The position numbers and the translations under genes were made by a program. The notes beneath the pieces are model-generated. The model saw only the letters and a list, made by a program, of their open reading frames with translations, made no database searches and was not told the origin of the DNA. Of a stretch of DNA of 14,598 nt, positions 1 through 7,987 are shown piece after piece (the first letter of the stretch is position 1; the number at the start of each line of letters is the position of its first letter). The stretch spans positions 1 to 14,598 of the forward strand of contig USSR01000095.1 of NCBI GenBank assembly GCA_900557355.1, in the 5' to 3' direction. This stretch comes from an uncultured Bacteroides sp. GTDB taxonomy: Bacteria > Bacteroidota > Bacteroidia > Bacteroidales > Bacteroidaceae.

Positions 1-695
1 TTCTCTTTAAAAGGAGAATTCCATAATATGGTTTGAAGAAAAATTTCATCGGGACACAACGTGTATTTGAAGCGTTGAAGTACAAAGGATTTCTTTTCTA
101 TCAGATGCTGACAGAAGCCTTGAGTAATACTGAACCAATTGGGACCCTTTTTAAATTCGACTTCTTGTTTTCTGTGAAATCGAATAAGTTTTTGTACAAT
201 GAGTGCAAGGTTGTGGCATGGTGCAGTTATGATGTGCCATTTACTGTTGCTACGCTTGAGGCTCTTTGTGAAAAAGTAGTATCGGGAGATTTTACGATTC
301 AAATCTTTCTGGTGTTTATCTCCCAACCAATAACTGACAAATTCCTTACCAGAATTGGCTTGAAAGAAAGAATGGATATAATCTTGTGTTTGTATAGGCA
401 GGTCTACACCTGAAAGCAAGTGGTAGTAGTCATAAGTGCTATGCTTGGCGGCAGTTTCAAGTAACAGATATTCTGTTTCTACTTGGCTGATGTCTCCCCA
501 GTATACTTTATTGCGGGTAGGTAATAGAAATAATCGGGCTTTCTGTGTACATAGAAGACAGGCTCTTTTATACAGTTCTGTTGAGCGGCGGTCGATATGT
601 AGATAAATATCATTTCGCTCGTCATCAATCATGGATAAAAGCGTTTCTAACACCGGATATTCGTTGTGGACGATGATTAGATAAGCATGTTTCAT
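1..695 (-). CDS. GT14 core-2/I-branching-type glycosyltransferase, 3' end cut by window edge
   Basis: Translating the minus strand from the ATG at 695 gives 231 open residues with no stop before the window edge. The product is a GT14-type (core-2/I-branching beta-1,6-N-acetylglucosaminyltransferase-like) enzyme, expected to transfer a sugar from a nucleotide donor; the actual sugar is unknown. Family motifs appear in the expected order: YLHIDRRS (31-38), YWGDISQVETEYLLLE (65-80), YYHLLSGVDLP (90-100), GPNWFSITQGF (184-194) and CPDEIFLQTILWNSPF (214-229). The last includes the conserved Asp-Glu pair, a candidate catalytic-base region. The start lies 4 bases after the stop of the upstream glycosyltransferase gene (ends at 700), so the two are almost certainly co-transcribed. 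Family members usually run to about 290 residues, so roughly 60 are probably missing. Family assignment is strong; the acceptor is not known. Confidence 0.9.
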   Translation of the reverse strand, partial: MKHAYLIIVHNEYPVLETLLSMIDDERNDIYLHIDRRSTELYKRACLLCTQKARLFLLPTRNKVYWGDISQVETEYLLLETAAKHSTYDYYHLLSGVDLPIQTQDYIHSFFQANSGKEFVSYWLGDKHQKDLNRKISRYYFFTKSLKRSNSKWHIITAPCHNLALIVQKLIRFHRKQEVEFKKGPNWFSITQGFCQHLIEKKSFVLQRFKYTLCPDEIFLQTILWNSPFKE

Positions 696-699
696 TACA

Positions 700-1617
700 C
701 TATTTGTTGAAGTGTTGTTTGAAGAAATCGGGAATAGTATTGTCAGTTTTGATATATCCGTCGCGTTGCAACTGATCATAAGAGTTTGCTCCGATGATCT
801 TATCATATTCTATTTCTAATTGCTGATTCTTATACAACTGATAGAAATAGCGCCAATGCATGCCTATATGTCTGTGGGGATTTTGTTCCAGTTGTTTGCC
901 ACCGTTAATCATTTTCTCAAGAAAACGTTCTTTACCACGAATGGAATAGTGGTAAATGCAAATATTACTTTTTCTAAGGCGTTTAGGGAACATGAGCACC
1001 TTGTGATTTCCTGTGGAAATCTGAAGGTACGAGGTGGTGCGATGAAGAACTTTTCCTCTTTGTGGTATATAAAGAGAATAGCGCGAAAGATTATAAAAAT
1101 TGTACTTTAGCGGGTTAATAATTGGAATGATAGCTTGATTCCATTTCCAAAACTGTTTACCTGCTTCCGGATACATATATCTCATGGAACATTTTAGTAC
1201 ATTAGCTCTGGTGGTGGCTAATTCAGTCTTTAGACTGCCGGTAGGAGAGTACCATAACTCATCGGCATCAGCATTGATGACCCAGTCTGCATGAAGTTGC
1301 TTTTTGGCAATCTTGATCATGCGGTCTACCCATACTTTTTGATTATAATTAGTTGCTTTTTCTATGATAGCTTCTTTTATCCATCCTTCCTTCTGATATT
1401 TTTGGATGATTTCAATTGTACCGTCTGTGGAGTTATTATCAGTAATGATAAACCCGTCTACTCCCATAGCCTTATGGAAACACAGATTTTCTTCCAATAT
1501 ATCTTCTTCATTTTTGACCAATAATGTCATAATGAGCTTTGGATTGGATGTACGTCTGAAGGTCTGCGGGACTTCTTCGAGAACATTAGCTATTTTGTTT
1601 AAAAGAGGCATTAGCAT
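700..1617 (-). CDS. Glycosyltransferase, GT2/GT92-like 'KNEED' family (GT-A fold)
   Basis: This 305-residue cytoplasmic protein has no signal peptide or membrane segment. It shows the signatures of the Glyco_tranf_2_4/GT92-like group: LLVKNEEDILEENLCFH near residues 32-48, the nucleotide-binding DNNSTDGT at 60-67, and the metal-binding DADELW at 117-122. A C-terminal IYHYSIRGKERFLEKM-type segment of aromatic, His and Arg residues is also typical of the group. It should transfer a sugar from a nucleotide donor; donor and acceptor cannot be read from sequence. A -7 element sits about 34 bases upstream of the start (1651-1658), so this gene probably begins a short transcription unit that continues into the GT14 gene. 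A second Met at residue 3 is an equally possible start. Confidence 0.88.
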   Translation of the reverse strand: MLMPLLNKIANVLEEVPQTFRRTSNPKLIMTLLVKNEEDILEENLCFHKAMGVDGFIITDNNSTDGTIEIIQKYQKEGWIKEAIIEKATNYNQKVWVDRMIKIAKKQLHADWVINADADELWYSPTGSLKTELATTRANVLKCSMRYMYPEAGKQFWKWNQAIIPIINPLKYNFYNLSRYSLYIPQRGKVLHRTTSYLQISTGNHKVLMFPKRLRKSNICIYHYSIRGKERFLEKMINGGKQLEQNPHRHIGMHWRYFYQLYKNQQLEIEYDKIIGANSYDQLQRDGYIKTDNTIPDFFKQHFNK

Positions 1618-1650
1618 TAACTTAAAATCATTGTTTAGGTTGCGATTTTA

Positions 1651-1658
1651 CAAAGATA
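1651..1658 (-). promoter_or_regulatory. Bacteroides -7 promoter element (TATCTTTG) for 1617-1
   Basis: Read on the minus strand this is TATCTTTG, an exact match to the Bacteroides sigma-ABfr -7 consensus TAnnTTTG. It lies about 34 bases before the ATG at 1617, a normal short-leader distance. The -33 element is weak: a TTG at 1676-1674 is only 15 bases away, closer than usual. Confidence 0.6.
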
Positions 1659-1676
1659 TACTATATTTTGATACAA

Positions 1677-1701
1677 TGATTTATTCTTAGTGAATAAATC
1701 A
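1677..1701 (-). terminator. AT-rich perfect hairpin after the GT8 gene, possible terminator
   Basis: TGATTTATTC, a 5-base loop TTAGT and GAATAAATCA form a 10-base-pair uninterrupted stem, 30 bases beyond the stop of the GT8 gene on the minus strand. It lies just upstream of the next -7 element. The stem is AT-rich and no strong U-tract follows it on the minus strand, so an attenuating or operator role is as possible as termination. Confidence 0.4.
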
Positions 1702-1731
1702 ATGAACACTTTTAGAATGTTGTTAGTTCAG

Positions 1732-2637
1732 TTATTTGATTTTTATAGTTTTCTTCTTGTTGATTACTTTATATAGAATCTTACGGAAGAAATAGTGAAT
1801 GGCATTCTTATTATTAATAACATGCCATCCTTGTTGTTTGGCAAACCGGATGTATTGATCACGGAAAGGACTGTCGCAGTTGTACATCCATGGTTTGCGT
1901 TTTCCTGTGAAATGGATAATAGCAGGAGATTTTAAAGCATCATCCCAATCTTTTTTCCTCTCCGGTTGTATCTCAGGGCTTGCATATAAAAAGAAATCCA
2001 TCAGATTCCAGCGAATAGAAATAAATTGTTTTTCTTTATAAAGCAATGCGTTCAAAACATCCTGGTCGTGCAATTTTATATTTTCATAATTGGATGCGAT
2101 ATAGCTTTTGCATGCCTCTACAAATTTTTTCTCTCTCCATTTCTGAAGATTTATCAACATTACTCCCGAGTTGAAGTAAGAGTACTCAACGGGATATTTC
2201 AGTGTGACAGGTGATTCGGTATCGAATGGTGACCTTTCTTCAACGGCAGCTACGGCAATATTATCGATGTTTTTCTCCCATAATTCTTTAATAGAGTCGA
2301 CAACGATCAAGTCACAATCCAGATATAGAATTTTGTTTATATTACTGGGTATAAGCTCTGACATGAAAAGCCTTAAGTAGGCGGCGAGAGACAGGTGATC
2401 CTGTTTCCTAATAGGGAAATCCTTAATGAGTGAATAGTCTACGTCATAAAAATAAACTTCAGCTTGATGTTTCTCGCAAAAAACTTTCAGCCTTTTTTTT
2501 CCGGCCTTTTCGACCTTACTGCTACAAATGATGTGTACGCGGAATTTCTCATCTGGAGTATGTACGAACAGGCTTGCTAACATTACACCACAATATTCAA
2601 TGTAGTTTTCGTCTATGCTACAAACAATATCTATCAT
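1732..2637 (-). CDS. GT8-family glycosyltransferase (LgtC/WaaO-like)
   Basis: The 301-residue protein reads end to end as a GT8 retaining glycosyltransferase, the family of LPS galactosyl- and glucosyltransferases such as LgtC and WaaO. Visible features are the N-terminal MIDIVCSIDENY strand (1-12) and the metal-binding DxD as YLDCDLIVV (D107, D109). SYFNSGVMLINL (153-164), the HDQDVLN motif (190-196) and the C-terminal HFTGKRKPW (242-250), which closes over the donor phosphates, follow. There is no signal peptide; the basic Lys-rich tail (residues 290-301) could hold it at the inner face of the membrane, as in other GT8 LPS enzymes. It has its own -7 element 35 bases upstream. Family assignment is firm; sugar specificity, probably a hexose from a UDP-sugar, is inferred only from the family. 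Confidence 0.93.
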   Translation of the reverse strand: MIDIVCSIDENYIEYCGVMLASLFVHTPDEKFRVHIICSSKVEKAGKKRLKVFCEKHQAEVYFYDVDYSLIKDFPIRKQDHLSLAAYLRLFMSELIPSNINKILYLDCDLIVVDSIKELWEKNIDNIAVAAVEERSPFDTESPVTLKYPVEYSYFNSGVMLINLQKWREKKFVEACKSYIASNYENIKLHDQDVLNALLYKEKQFISIRWNLMDFFLYASPEIQPERKKDWDDALKSPAIIHFTGKRKPWMYNCDSPFRDQYIRFAKQQGWHVINNKNAIHYFFRKILYKVINKKKTIKIK

Positions 2638-2671
2638 AGTTCTTTAGGTTATTATAGTCTATATAAGTATG

Positions 2672-2679
2672 CAAAGGTA
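2672..2679 (-). promoter_or_regulatory. Bacteroides -7 promoter element (TACCTTTG) for the GT8 gene
   Basis: On the minus strand this reads TACCTTTG, an exact TAnnTTTG match, about 35 bases before the GT8 start codon and inside the 115-base gap that separates it from the upstream gene. No clear -33 TTG is seen at 19-21 bases. Confidence 0.65.
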
Positions 2680-2752
2680 CGTATTATAGCAGAAAAAATG
2701 TAGATTATAGATATATTTTTTTCATGCGACGAGGATTATCTTCTTCATATTG

Positions 2753-3727
2753 CTACTTGGAATGATGGCGCTTTAAATATTTGTGGCGATAATAAGCGAT
2801 AAATAATACTGGAAAATACTTATATAAGAAGGCATAACGACCTTCTCTCTTCGTATGTACGAGCGGGGTTAATCCTGCCTTTTTCATTTGCTTTACCATT
2901 TTTCCCTGAGCTTTGCTTTTGATGGCAAAACTATTATTTAGATTTTCCATTAGCCTTAAAGATATATGCTCGCTCAAGGTAAAGGCTACGTCTTCTTCTT
3001 TCACGTATTTTTGGGTGAACTGATTGAGATTGTCCATTGCCTTTATTTTATCGAAAAGACCATACTCTTTATAGTTTTGCATGAATGAAGATTCATTTTG
3101 TACATAATTATAGCAGATCAATGGCAGATGCATGATTTTTTCTGCAAAGTAGAATACGCGGGGAATAAATTCTTCATCTTCATGTCGTATATTGATGAAT
3201 TTGAAATTCATTTTCAGCATATATTCTCTACGATAGGCAAGCATCCAGACTGCAGCGGGCATATAACCGGTTTTTATGAATGACTTGCCAGAGACGATGT
3301 CCCGTGGGCAAAACTTACGTGCATCATAATCAAAACCTTTCAAAAGTTTATTTTGATTCCCCCAATGATTATAGTCGAATAGAAGAATGTCTAAGTCGTT
3401 CTTTAATATTGCTTCATAGATTTTTGCTATTGAGTTTGTGCAGAAATAATCGTCAGCATCGGCAAATAATATAATTTCTCCTTGAGCGATATCCATGCCG
3501 AGATTTCTTGCCGCACTTACCCCTTGGTTGGTAGTCGTGATACTTTTTATAGTAGGGTACTCCCTAGATAATTCTTGTATAATACCAGCTGTCTGGTCTG
3601 TGGAGCCATCATTGATTACGATGATTTCGTATTCATTGTGCGAGATATCTTGTTGTAATGCTGATAACACACATTTTCTGATTTGCTTTTCCGCATTGTA
3701 TGCAGGAATAATGATAGAAATCTTCAT
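2753..3727 (-). CDS. GT2-family glycosyltransferase
   Basis: A 324-residue inverting GT-A enzyme of family 2. The N-terminal domain is canonical: ISIIIPAYNAEKQIRKCV (3-20), the donor-binding VINDGSTD (37-44), NQGVSAARNLGMDIAQGE (67-84) and the metal-binding FADADDYF (D90, D92). The C-terminal 200 residues lack hydrophobic segments, so it is a soluble or peripheral enzyme. It starts 11 bases after the stop of the neighbouring GT2 gene (3739-4614), so it belongs to the same transcript and is that run's last gene before the GT8 promoter. Function beyond sugar transfer to a growing glycan cannot be read; this family uses many donors. Confidence 0.92.
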   Translation of the reverse strand: MKISIIIPAYNAEKQIRKCVLSALQQDISHNEYEIIVINDGSTDQTAGIIQELSREYPTIKSITTTNQGVSAARNLGMDIAQGEIILFADADDYFCTNSIAKIYEAILKNDLDILLFDYNHWGNQNKLLKGFDYDARKFCPRDIVSGKSFIKTGYMPAAVWMLAYRREYMLKMNFKFINIRHEDEEFIPRVFYFAEKIMHLPLICYNYVQNESSFMQNYKEYGLFDKIKAMDNLNQFTQKYVKEEDVAFTLSEHISLRLMENLNNSFAIKSKAQGKMVKQMKKAGLTPLVHTKREGRYAFLYKYFPVLFIAYYRHKYLKRHHSK

Positions 3728-3738
3728 GGCTCTTATTA

Positions 3739-4614
3739 TTATTTGTTTAAAAAAGGACGATATAATATACTGTTGTATACATCTTCTGTATGATCGTGCC
3801 GGGAGGAAAAAAGAGTATTTAGTTTCAATAAATAGCGAACTAACCTATATGCTCTTTTTTGAAATTTCTTTGTATGGTTCATGGTTGGAATAATGGTCTT
3901 GAAATCCGACTTTTTATATTCCAATATATCAATGTATGTAGAATAAAGCTGCGGTGAGAGGTTTTCCTGGAGCCACTTTAATCGTTCAGTTTGTACATCG
4001 ATGTAGTTGGAACTGATTCCTGTAGCATCACACTCAGATATAGTTAGGGGGATGTGTTTGTAGCTGCACCTTTCCATGATGATAGACTGGAAACTATGTC
4101 CCCAATCTGCAATTATTTTATATTGGGTGTCATATAATTTATTGATAAAAAGAGAATGATGAATAAAGCACGCTTGATGTGCTAACGCATTATAAAAAAA
4201 GAAAACTAAGTCGGGATAATCAGGTCCCGCTTCTTTTCTCTGTTCATGATCGTTTACTAAGACCATGTCTCCATAGATATATTTTGTCCCATCAAATGGA
4301 ATATCTTTGAGAATGTTTCCTTGTAAGCAGTCTCCTGAATTTAGGAAATAAAGATATTCTCCTTTGGCTTGCCTGATTCCTTTATTCATTCCATCATAGA
4401 TTCCTTTGTCTTTCTCAGAAACCCAGTAAGTCAGGTGGGTATTTTTTTCTGAATATTTCTTGATGGTTTCCTGGCTTCCATCATTGGAATCAGCATCTAT
4501 GATGATATGTTCATAGCTGGTGTATGATTGCACTTCGATGCTGCGCAATGTTTTCTTAAGTCCTTCATTGTTATTGAAGTTGACTGTGATGATACTGATA
4601 GTCGGAGTTCTCAT
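3739..4614 (-). CDS. GT2-family glycosyltransferase (SEKDKGIYDGMNKG type)
   Basis: A 291-residue GT-A glycosyltransferase of the GT2 subgroup common in O-antigen and exopolysaccharide clusters. Motifs are ISIITVNFNNNEGLKKTLRS (6-25), HIIIDADSNDGS (36-47), the subgroup hallmark SEKDKGIYDGMNKGI (66-80) and YFLNSGDCL (89-97). In the last, Asn-Ser-Gly-Asp replaces a strict DxD, as is normal in this subgroup. No membrane segment is seen. Its start overlaps the stop of the upstream GT4 gene by four bases (ATGA), so the two are translationally coupled, and it is followed after 11 bases by another GT2 gene. The exact sugar is unknown. Confidence 0.92.
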   Translation of the reverse strand: MRTPTISIITVNFNNNEGLKKTLRSIEVQSYTSYEHIIIDADSNDGSQETIKKYSEKNTHLTYWVSEKDKGIYDGMNKGIRQAKGEYLYFLNSGDCLQGNILKDIPFDGTKYIYGDMVLVNDHEQRKEAGPDYPDLVFFFYNALAHQACFIHHSLFINKLYDTQYKIIADWGHSFQSIIMERCSYKHIPLTISECDATGISSNYIDVQTERLKWLQENLSPQLYSTYIDILEYKKSDFKTIIPTMNHTKKFQKRAYRLVRYLLKLNTLFSSRHDHTEDVYNSILYRPFLNK

Positions 4615-5744
4615 TTAATGGACGTTTTTGGATTTAGAGTTTCATTTAAGACTTTTTGATATACTTTCTCTGTTTCTCGGGTTGCTTTTTCCCAGGAGTA
4701 TAATTGTAACCGCTCTATTCCTGCTGCTACTAAAGAAGCACGTTTTTCGCTATCACCTATGATTTCTGTCAGTGTTTGAACCATTGATTCTATAGAGTAA
4801 GGATCAAAGTAGGCACCGGCATTGCCGGCTATTTCGGGGAAACAGCTGGTGTTACTTAAGACTACAGGACATTTACAGGCATAAGCTTCCAGGACTGGGA
4901 TGCCAAAGCCTTCGTATAGTGATGGAAATACAAAGAGGAGTGCCCTGCCGTATAATTCATTCAGGTTTCTATCGTTTATTGAAATTTGTATGATCTTGTC
5001 TGTGATATTCAATTTATCTATCAACTTCTTTTCTTCCCAGTTGAATGGATGCCCTGTACAAAGCAAATATAAATCTTGGTCTGTTTTGTGGATGATTGCA
5101 AGAGCTTCTAATAAACGTTGGAAATTTTTGTAAAGAGTTCGGTCTCCTACAAATAAAATATAGCGATTAGGGAGTGACAATTCATCTTTCCCATGATGGG
5201 ACTTTATACTTGTTCCATGATAGATAACGTCAATTTTTTGAGGATCAATATTTAATATATTAACGATATCTTTCTTTGTATTTTCACTAATTGCAATAAT
5301 CCGGCTGGCTTTTGTAATCACTTCTTTTTTCTGCGCCATGACCTCTTTAGCATCATGGAAATATTCGGGAAACAGTTCATGAATCATGTCATGCACTGTT
5401 ATTACATAGGGGTGGTCACCAATATGCTTGAGGAAAGAAGGATTGTAGTAGGTCGGGTGAAAAAGATAAGGAGATGACGTTTGAAGTAACCTGTTTGTTA
5501 ACTTTTGGTTTTCAAGCAAAAGCCGCTTTTTATAATGTTTGAAAAAGAAATGTGGAGCATGGATACGGTGCCTGGCAAGTTTGGCTTGCGCTAAATAATG
5601 ATTTTCGGTAAAGCGAACAGAAATGTCATATGCCATACCCAGTTTGGATATGATTTCACAAAAATATCGTGAGATTCCACCGAATTTTTGTAGATCGAAG
5701 ATTTGAGAATCATATAAAATATGAGGTTGTTCCATATTTGTCAT
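4611..5744 (-). CDS. GT4-family glycosyltransferase (GT-B fold)
   Basis: A 377-residue GT-B retaining glycosyltransferase. The N-terminal acceptor domain has the subgroup signature FGGISRYF (21-28) and VHDMIHELFPEYF (117-129). The C-terminal donor domain has LFVGDRTLYKN (197-207) and PSLYEGFGIPVLEA (274-287), where E278 and E286 form the EX7E pair that holds the nucleotide sugar. The family often uses GDP-mannose or UDP-sugars; the donor here is not determined. Met4 (MEQPHILYDSQ) is an alternative start. It begins 7 bases after the GT-D-like gene and overlaps the following GT2 gene by four bases, so it sits in the middle of one transcript. Confidence 0.93.
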   Translation of the reverse strand: MTNMEQPHILYDSQIFDLQKFGGISRYFCEIISKLGMAYDISVRFTENHYLAQAKLARHRIHAPHFFFKHYKKRLLLENQKLTNRLLQTSSPYLFHPTYYNPSFLKHIGDHPYVITVHDMIHELFPEYFHDAKEVMAQKKEVITKASRIIAISENTKKDIVNILNIDPQKIDVIYHGTSIKSHHGKDELSLPNRYILFVGDRTLYKNFQRLLEALAIIHKTDQDLYLLCTGHPFNWEEKKLIDKLNITDKIIQISINDRNLNELYGRALLFVFPSLYEGFGIPVLEAYACKCPVVLSNTSCFPEIAGNAGAYFDPYSIESMVQTLTEIIGDSEKRASLVAAGIERLQLYSWEKATRETEKVYQKVLNETLNPKTSIK

Positions 5745-5751
5745 TGTCGCA

Positions 5752-6723
5752 TTACCAATAACATCCTTCTTCTACCTGTTGGGCTTTAGAGGGAGTTTCT
5801 GTTGCGGAGGGCTTTACCCAAAATTCATTCATTAGTTTTGAATAATTATAAGTTGCGTTATAATTACTGTTTTCCCATCTGGCACCTCTAATCCCGAATA
5901 ATAGTTGCAAACTGCCTCCTAAGTGTACAGCCTTTTTCCCGGAACGCTTCACGTGTGCGGCCAACGGCATTCCATACGCTCCACATCCTAACAAACAGAC
6001 ATCATAATCCATTTTATCAATTTCGTTTTTCATGAATTCGAGAGCGTCAAACCATGTTTCGAATCTACCGTCGCCTTGATTGCCAATAGTTTGAATGGCT
6101 TTGATTGTTTGCAAGTCGAAAGTAGGCAGAACTCTCGGGTCTTTGTGAATTAGTTCTTTTCGAAGGTATTGCTTTTGTATCGTTTCTGCAAAAGGATGTA
6201 CTACCAATACCTTTTTATTTTCTAAGGCAGCAGTCCATGGTACATCACTCCAAAAAGGGTTATAAGGCTCAAAATCTATTTTATACGCATTCTGTAATTC
6301 TTTAGAGAAATATTCTTCTTCAAATCTCCAGGAAGCAAGTATGTCAATGAGAGGCATATCTTCAATCATCATTTCCGAAAAACGCTTTAATAGTTCAGGG
6401 GTTGCTGAAAAGAATCCGGCATTATTCCTCATTGGGTACATTGTTTCTTCTTCCCACCACCAGGGAAATGCCTCCCCTTTGATGTATTTGATAATTTTTC
6501 TTTTTTGATGATAGATGCCTAAGTAATTGACTACACATCCTATTTCTACAGCACCAAATCTTGAGAGCATGCAAGGTTCTGGTGATAATAATTTTTCCCT
6601 AATATGGCTTGATATAATATCAGGGTCCATCTCTTTGTTAAGGGGACGAGGTTGTGGCAAATCGTGGCGTTCAATATAACGTCGACGTAGCTTTTTTAAT
6701 AGCTTTATAAATTTCTTCTGCAT
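5752..6723 (-). CDS. GT-D fold-like putative glycosyltransferase
   Basis: This 323-residue soluble protein with a basic N-terminus (residues 1-20) does not show GT-A or GT-B motifs. Its pattern resembles the GT-D fold (the DUF1792-like group): an N-terminal MLSRFGAVEIGCV (52-64) at the place of the usual RFGDGE metal-binding motif, then VLVVHPFAET (172-181). Near the C-terminus are a Gly-rich DVCLLGCGAYGMPLA (241-255) and AVHLGGSLQLLFGIRG (265-280). Here the first Asp of the motif is Ala57 while the Glu is kept (E60), so metal binding may differ. The tail beyond residue 300 looks unstructured. Its place between GT4 genes, 7 bases from the next one, supports a glycosyltransferase role. Family recognition is from memory of motifs, so function is less certain than for its neighbours. 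Confidence 0.72.
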   Translation of the reverse strand: MQKKFIKLLKKLRRRYIERHDLPQPRPLNKEMDPDIISSHIREKLLSPEPCMLSRFGAVEIGCVVNYLGIYHQKRKIIKYIKGEAFPWWWEEETMYPMRNNAGFFSATPELLKRFSEMMIEDMPLIDILASWRFEEEYFSKELQNAYKIDFEPYNPFWSDVPWTAALENKKVLVVHPFAETIQKQYLRKELIHKDPRVLPTFDLQTIKAIQTIGNQGDGRFETWFDALEFMKNEIDKMDYDVCLLGCGAYGMPLAAHVKRSGKKAVHLGGSLQLLFGIRGARWENSNYNATYNYSKLMNEFWVKPSATETPSKAQQVEEGCYW

Positions 6724-6850
6724 TGAATTAAGAAAGAGTATAGTAATATTTATACAATGATACGAATTTTATAGGATACGATCCCTTGTCTATGTGTTAA
6801 AAGATGTATTAATGTATCTTCCCTTGTAGTGATATGGCATATATCGCTTT

Positions 6851-7987
6851 CTATTTGTTCTTTCTTTCTTTTGTTTTTATTGTTTCTTTCAGTGTAGAGC
6901 GAAATTCATTTTCAAATTGTTCAAGATTCCACGTTTGAGTTGAATAATATATATTTTCCCTTATTAATTTGTGAAATTTGTCCTGGGGTAACATGCTGGC
7001 CCATTCTACTCCCTTACCTATTGCTTCAACAGATAATTCCGGTAACAGATAGCCATAATGCTTGATGTTGTCTATTGCTCCCCATCGAGAAGTAATGGGA
7101 ATAACTCCCATTTGCATCATAGTTATAACGGAACCGGGACATCCTTCGCTGCCGGATGGAAAGATATTGAATGCACAGAGATAGGCTAAGTTCATGAACA
7201 ACTCAGAATTGGTGTCAAGAAAACCATATAATGTGATGTTCCGGCACTCGTCTATTTGTTTTTGATAGATGTCTATAAACCCTTCGTCAAGAGAGCCGAT
7301 TACGTGTAAGTTGTATTGTGGATGGCTGATAAAAAAATCTAAAACTAAATCTAATCCTTTTAATATACTGCCGCTGGAGCCAAACCATAGGAAGTCTTTT
7401 ATGGAAACACTTTGAAGTTTATGTTGCAAATTGCATTCCTGACTAAAGTTGCTGGATTGGTTAATTATCTTGATTTTATTTTGTAATTCCGGGGGGTATG
7501 TCTGGATGGTAAACGAACTTCCTATCTGGAAAATAATATCTGCTATTTCACAGCTATTGTGTGCATCTACTGAACGGGAGTATGGCAAGTGTGTTCCATG
7601 CTTTTTGTTGAATGAATCGATTCTGTTTTTTACTATTGAGTATTGGTGTTTCCAGTAAGCGCCTGTTGCATAATATATTTTTAGGGCTTGAGGATTTTTC
7701 TGACTCATTGTTACAAAGTTGGGATCTAAACCAAAAATAATATCATAGTGACGGTCGTCACACTCTTTGGGGGCATTGCAGCGTGCGACTTTAACATTAT
7801 AACCCAAAGAATAAAATATTTCTCCAATGATTAATGCCTCTCTCTTGTTTTGATGAGTACGCATATAAACTTTGTCTTTTTTATGGTAATATACTTCAGG
7901 TATATATGAAATATATGCCCATTTCCTGTTTAGTAGCGAATAGAGAGTGTATTGATCTTTATTTTTTTTGAATAGATTGAACTTCAT
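6851..7987 (-). CDS. GT4-like glycosyltransferase
   Basis: A 378-residue protein with the C-terminal half of a GT-B enzyme: DFLWFGSSGSILKGLDLVLD (198-217, the donor-domain entry), HVIGSLDEGF (228-237), ITLYGFLD (251-258) and FPSGSEGCPGSVITMMQMG (276-294), which corresponds to the EX7E region. The Glu pair is not standard: Glu281 is present, but the second position is a Met-rich stretch, so this is a divergent member. The N-terminal half is poorly conserved and Tyr- and Lys-rich. The gene overlaps the end of the GT32-type gene by 29 bases, which implies coupled expression. A gap of 127 bases without a clear promoter separates it from the GT-D-like gene. Its start is fixed by the long open frame and a lack of better alternatives. 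Confidence 0.82.
   Translation of the reverse strand: MKFNLFKKNKDQYTLYSLLNRKWAYISYIPEVYYHKKDKVYMRTHQNKREALIIGEIFYSLGYNVKVARCNAPKECDDRHYDIIFGLDPNFVTMSQKNPQALKIYYATGAYWKHQYSIVKNRIDSFNKKHGTHLPYSRSVDAHNSCEIADIIFQIGSSFTIQTYPPELQNKIKIINQSSNFSQECNLQHKLQSVSIKDFLWFGSSGSILKGLDLVLDFFISHPQYNLHVIGSLDEGFIDIYQKQIDECRNITLYGFLDTNSELFMNLAYLCAFNIFPSGSEGCPGSVITMMQMGVIPITSRWGAIDNIKHYGYLLPELSVEAIGKGVEWASMLPQDKFHKLIRENIYYSTQTWNLEQFENEFRSTLKETIKTKERKNK

Noticed and set aside
33..413. 126-residue plus-strand open frame
   Set aside because: It is antisense to the GT14 gene, whose translation shows many family motifs; the plus-strand product resembles nothing I know and has no promoter.
6755..6762. Possible -7 element for the GT-D-like gene (TATCATTG on the minus strand)
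   Set aside because: It has one mismatch to TAnnTTTG and no -33 partner, so I cannot separate it from chance in AT-rich sequence.
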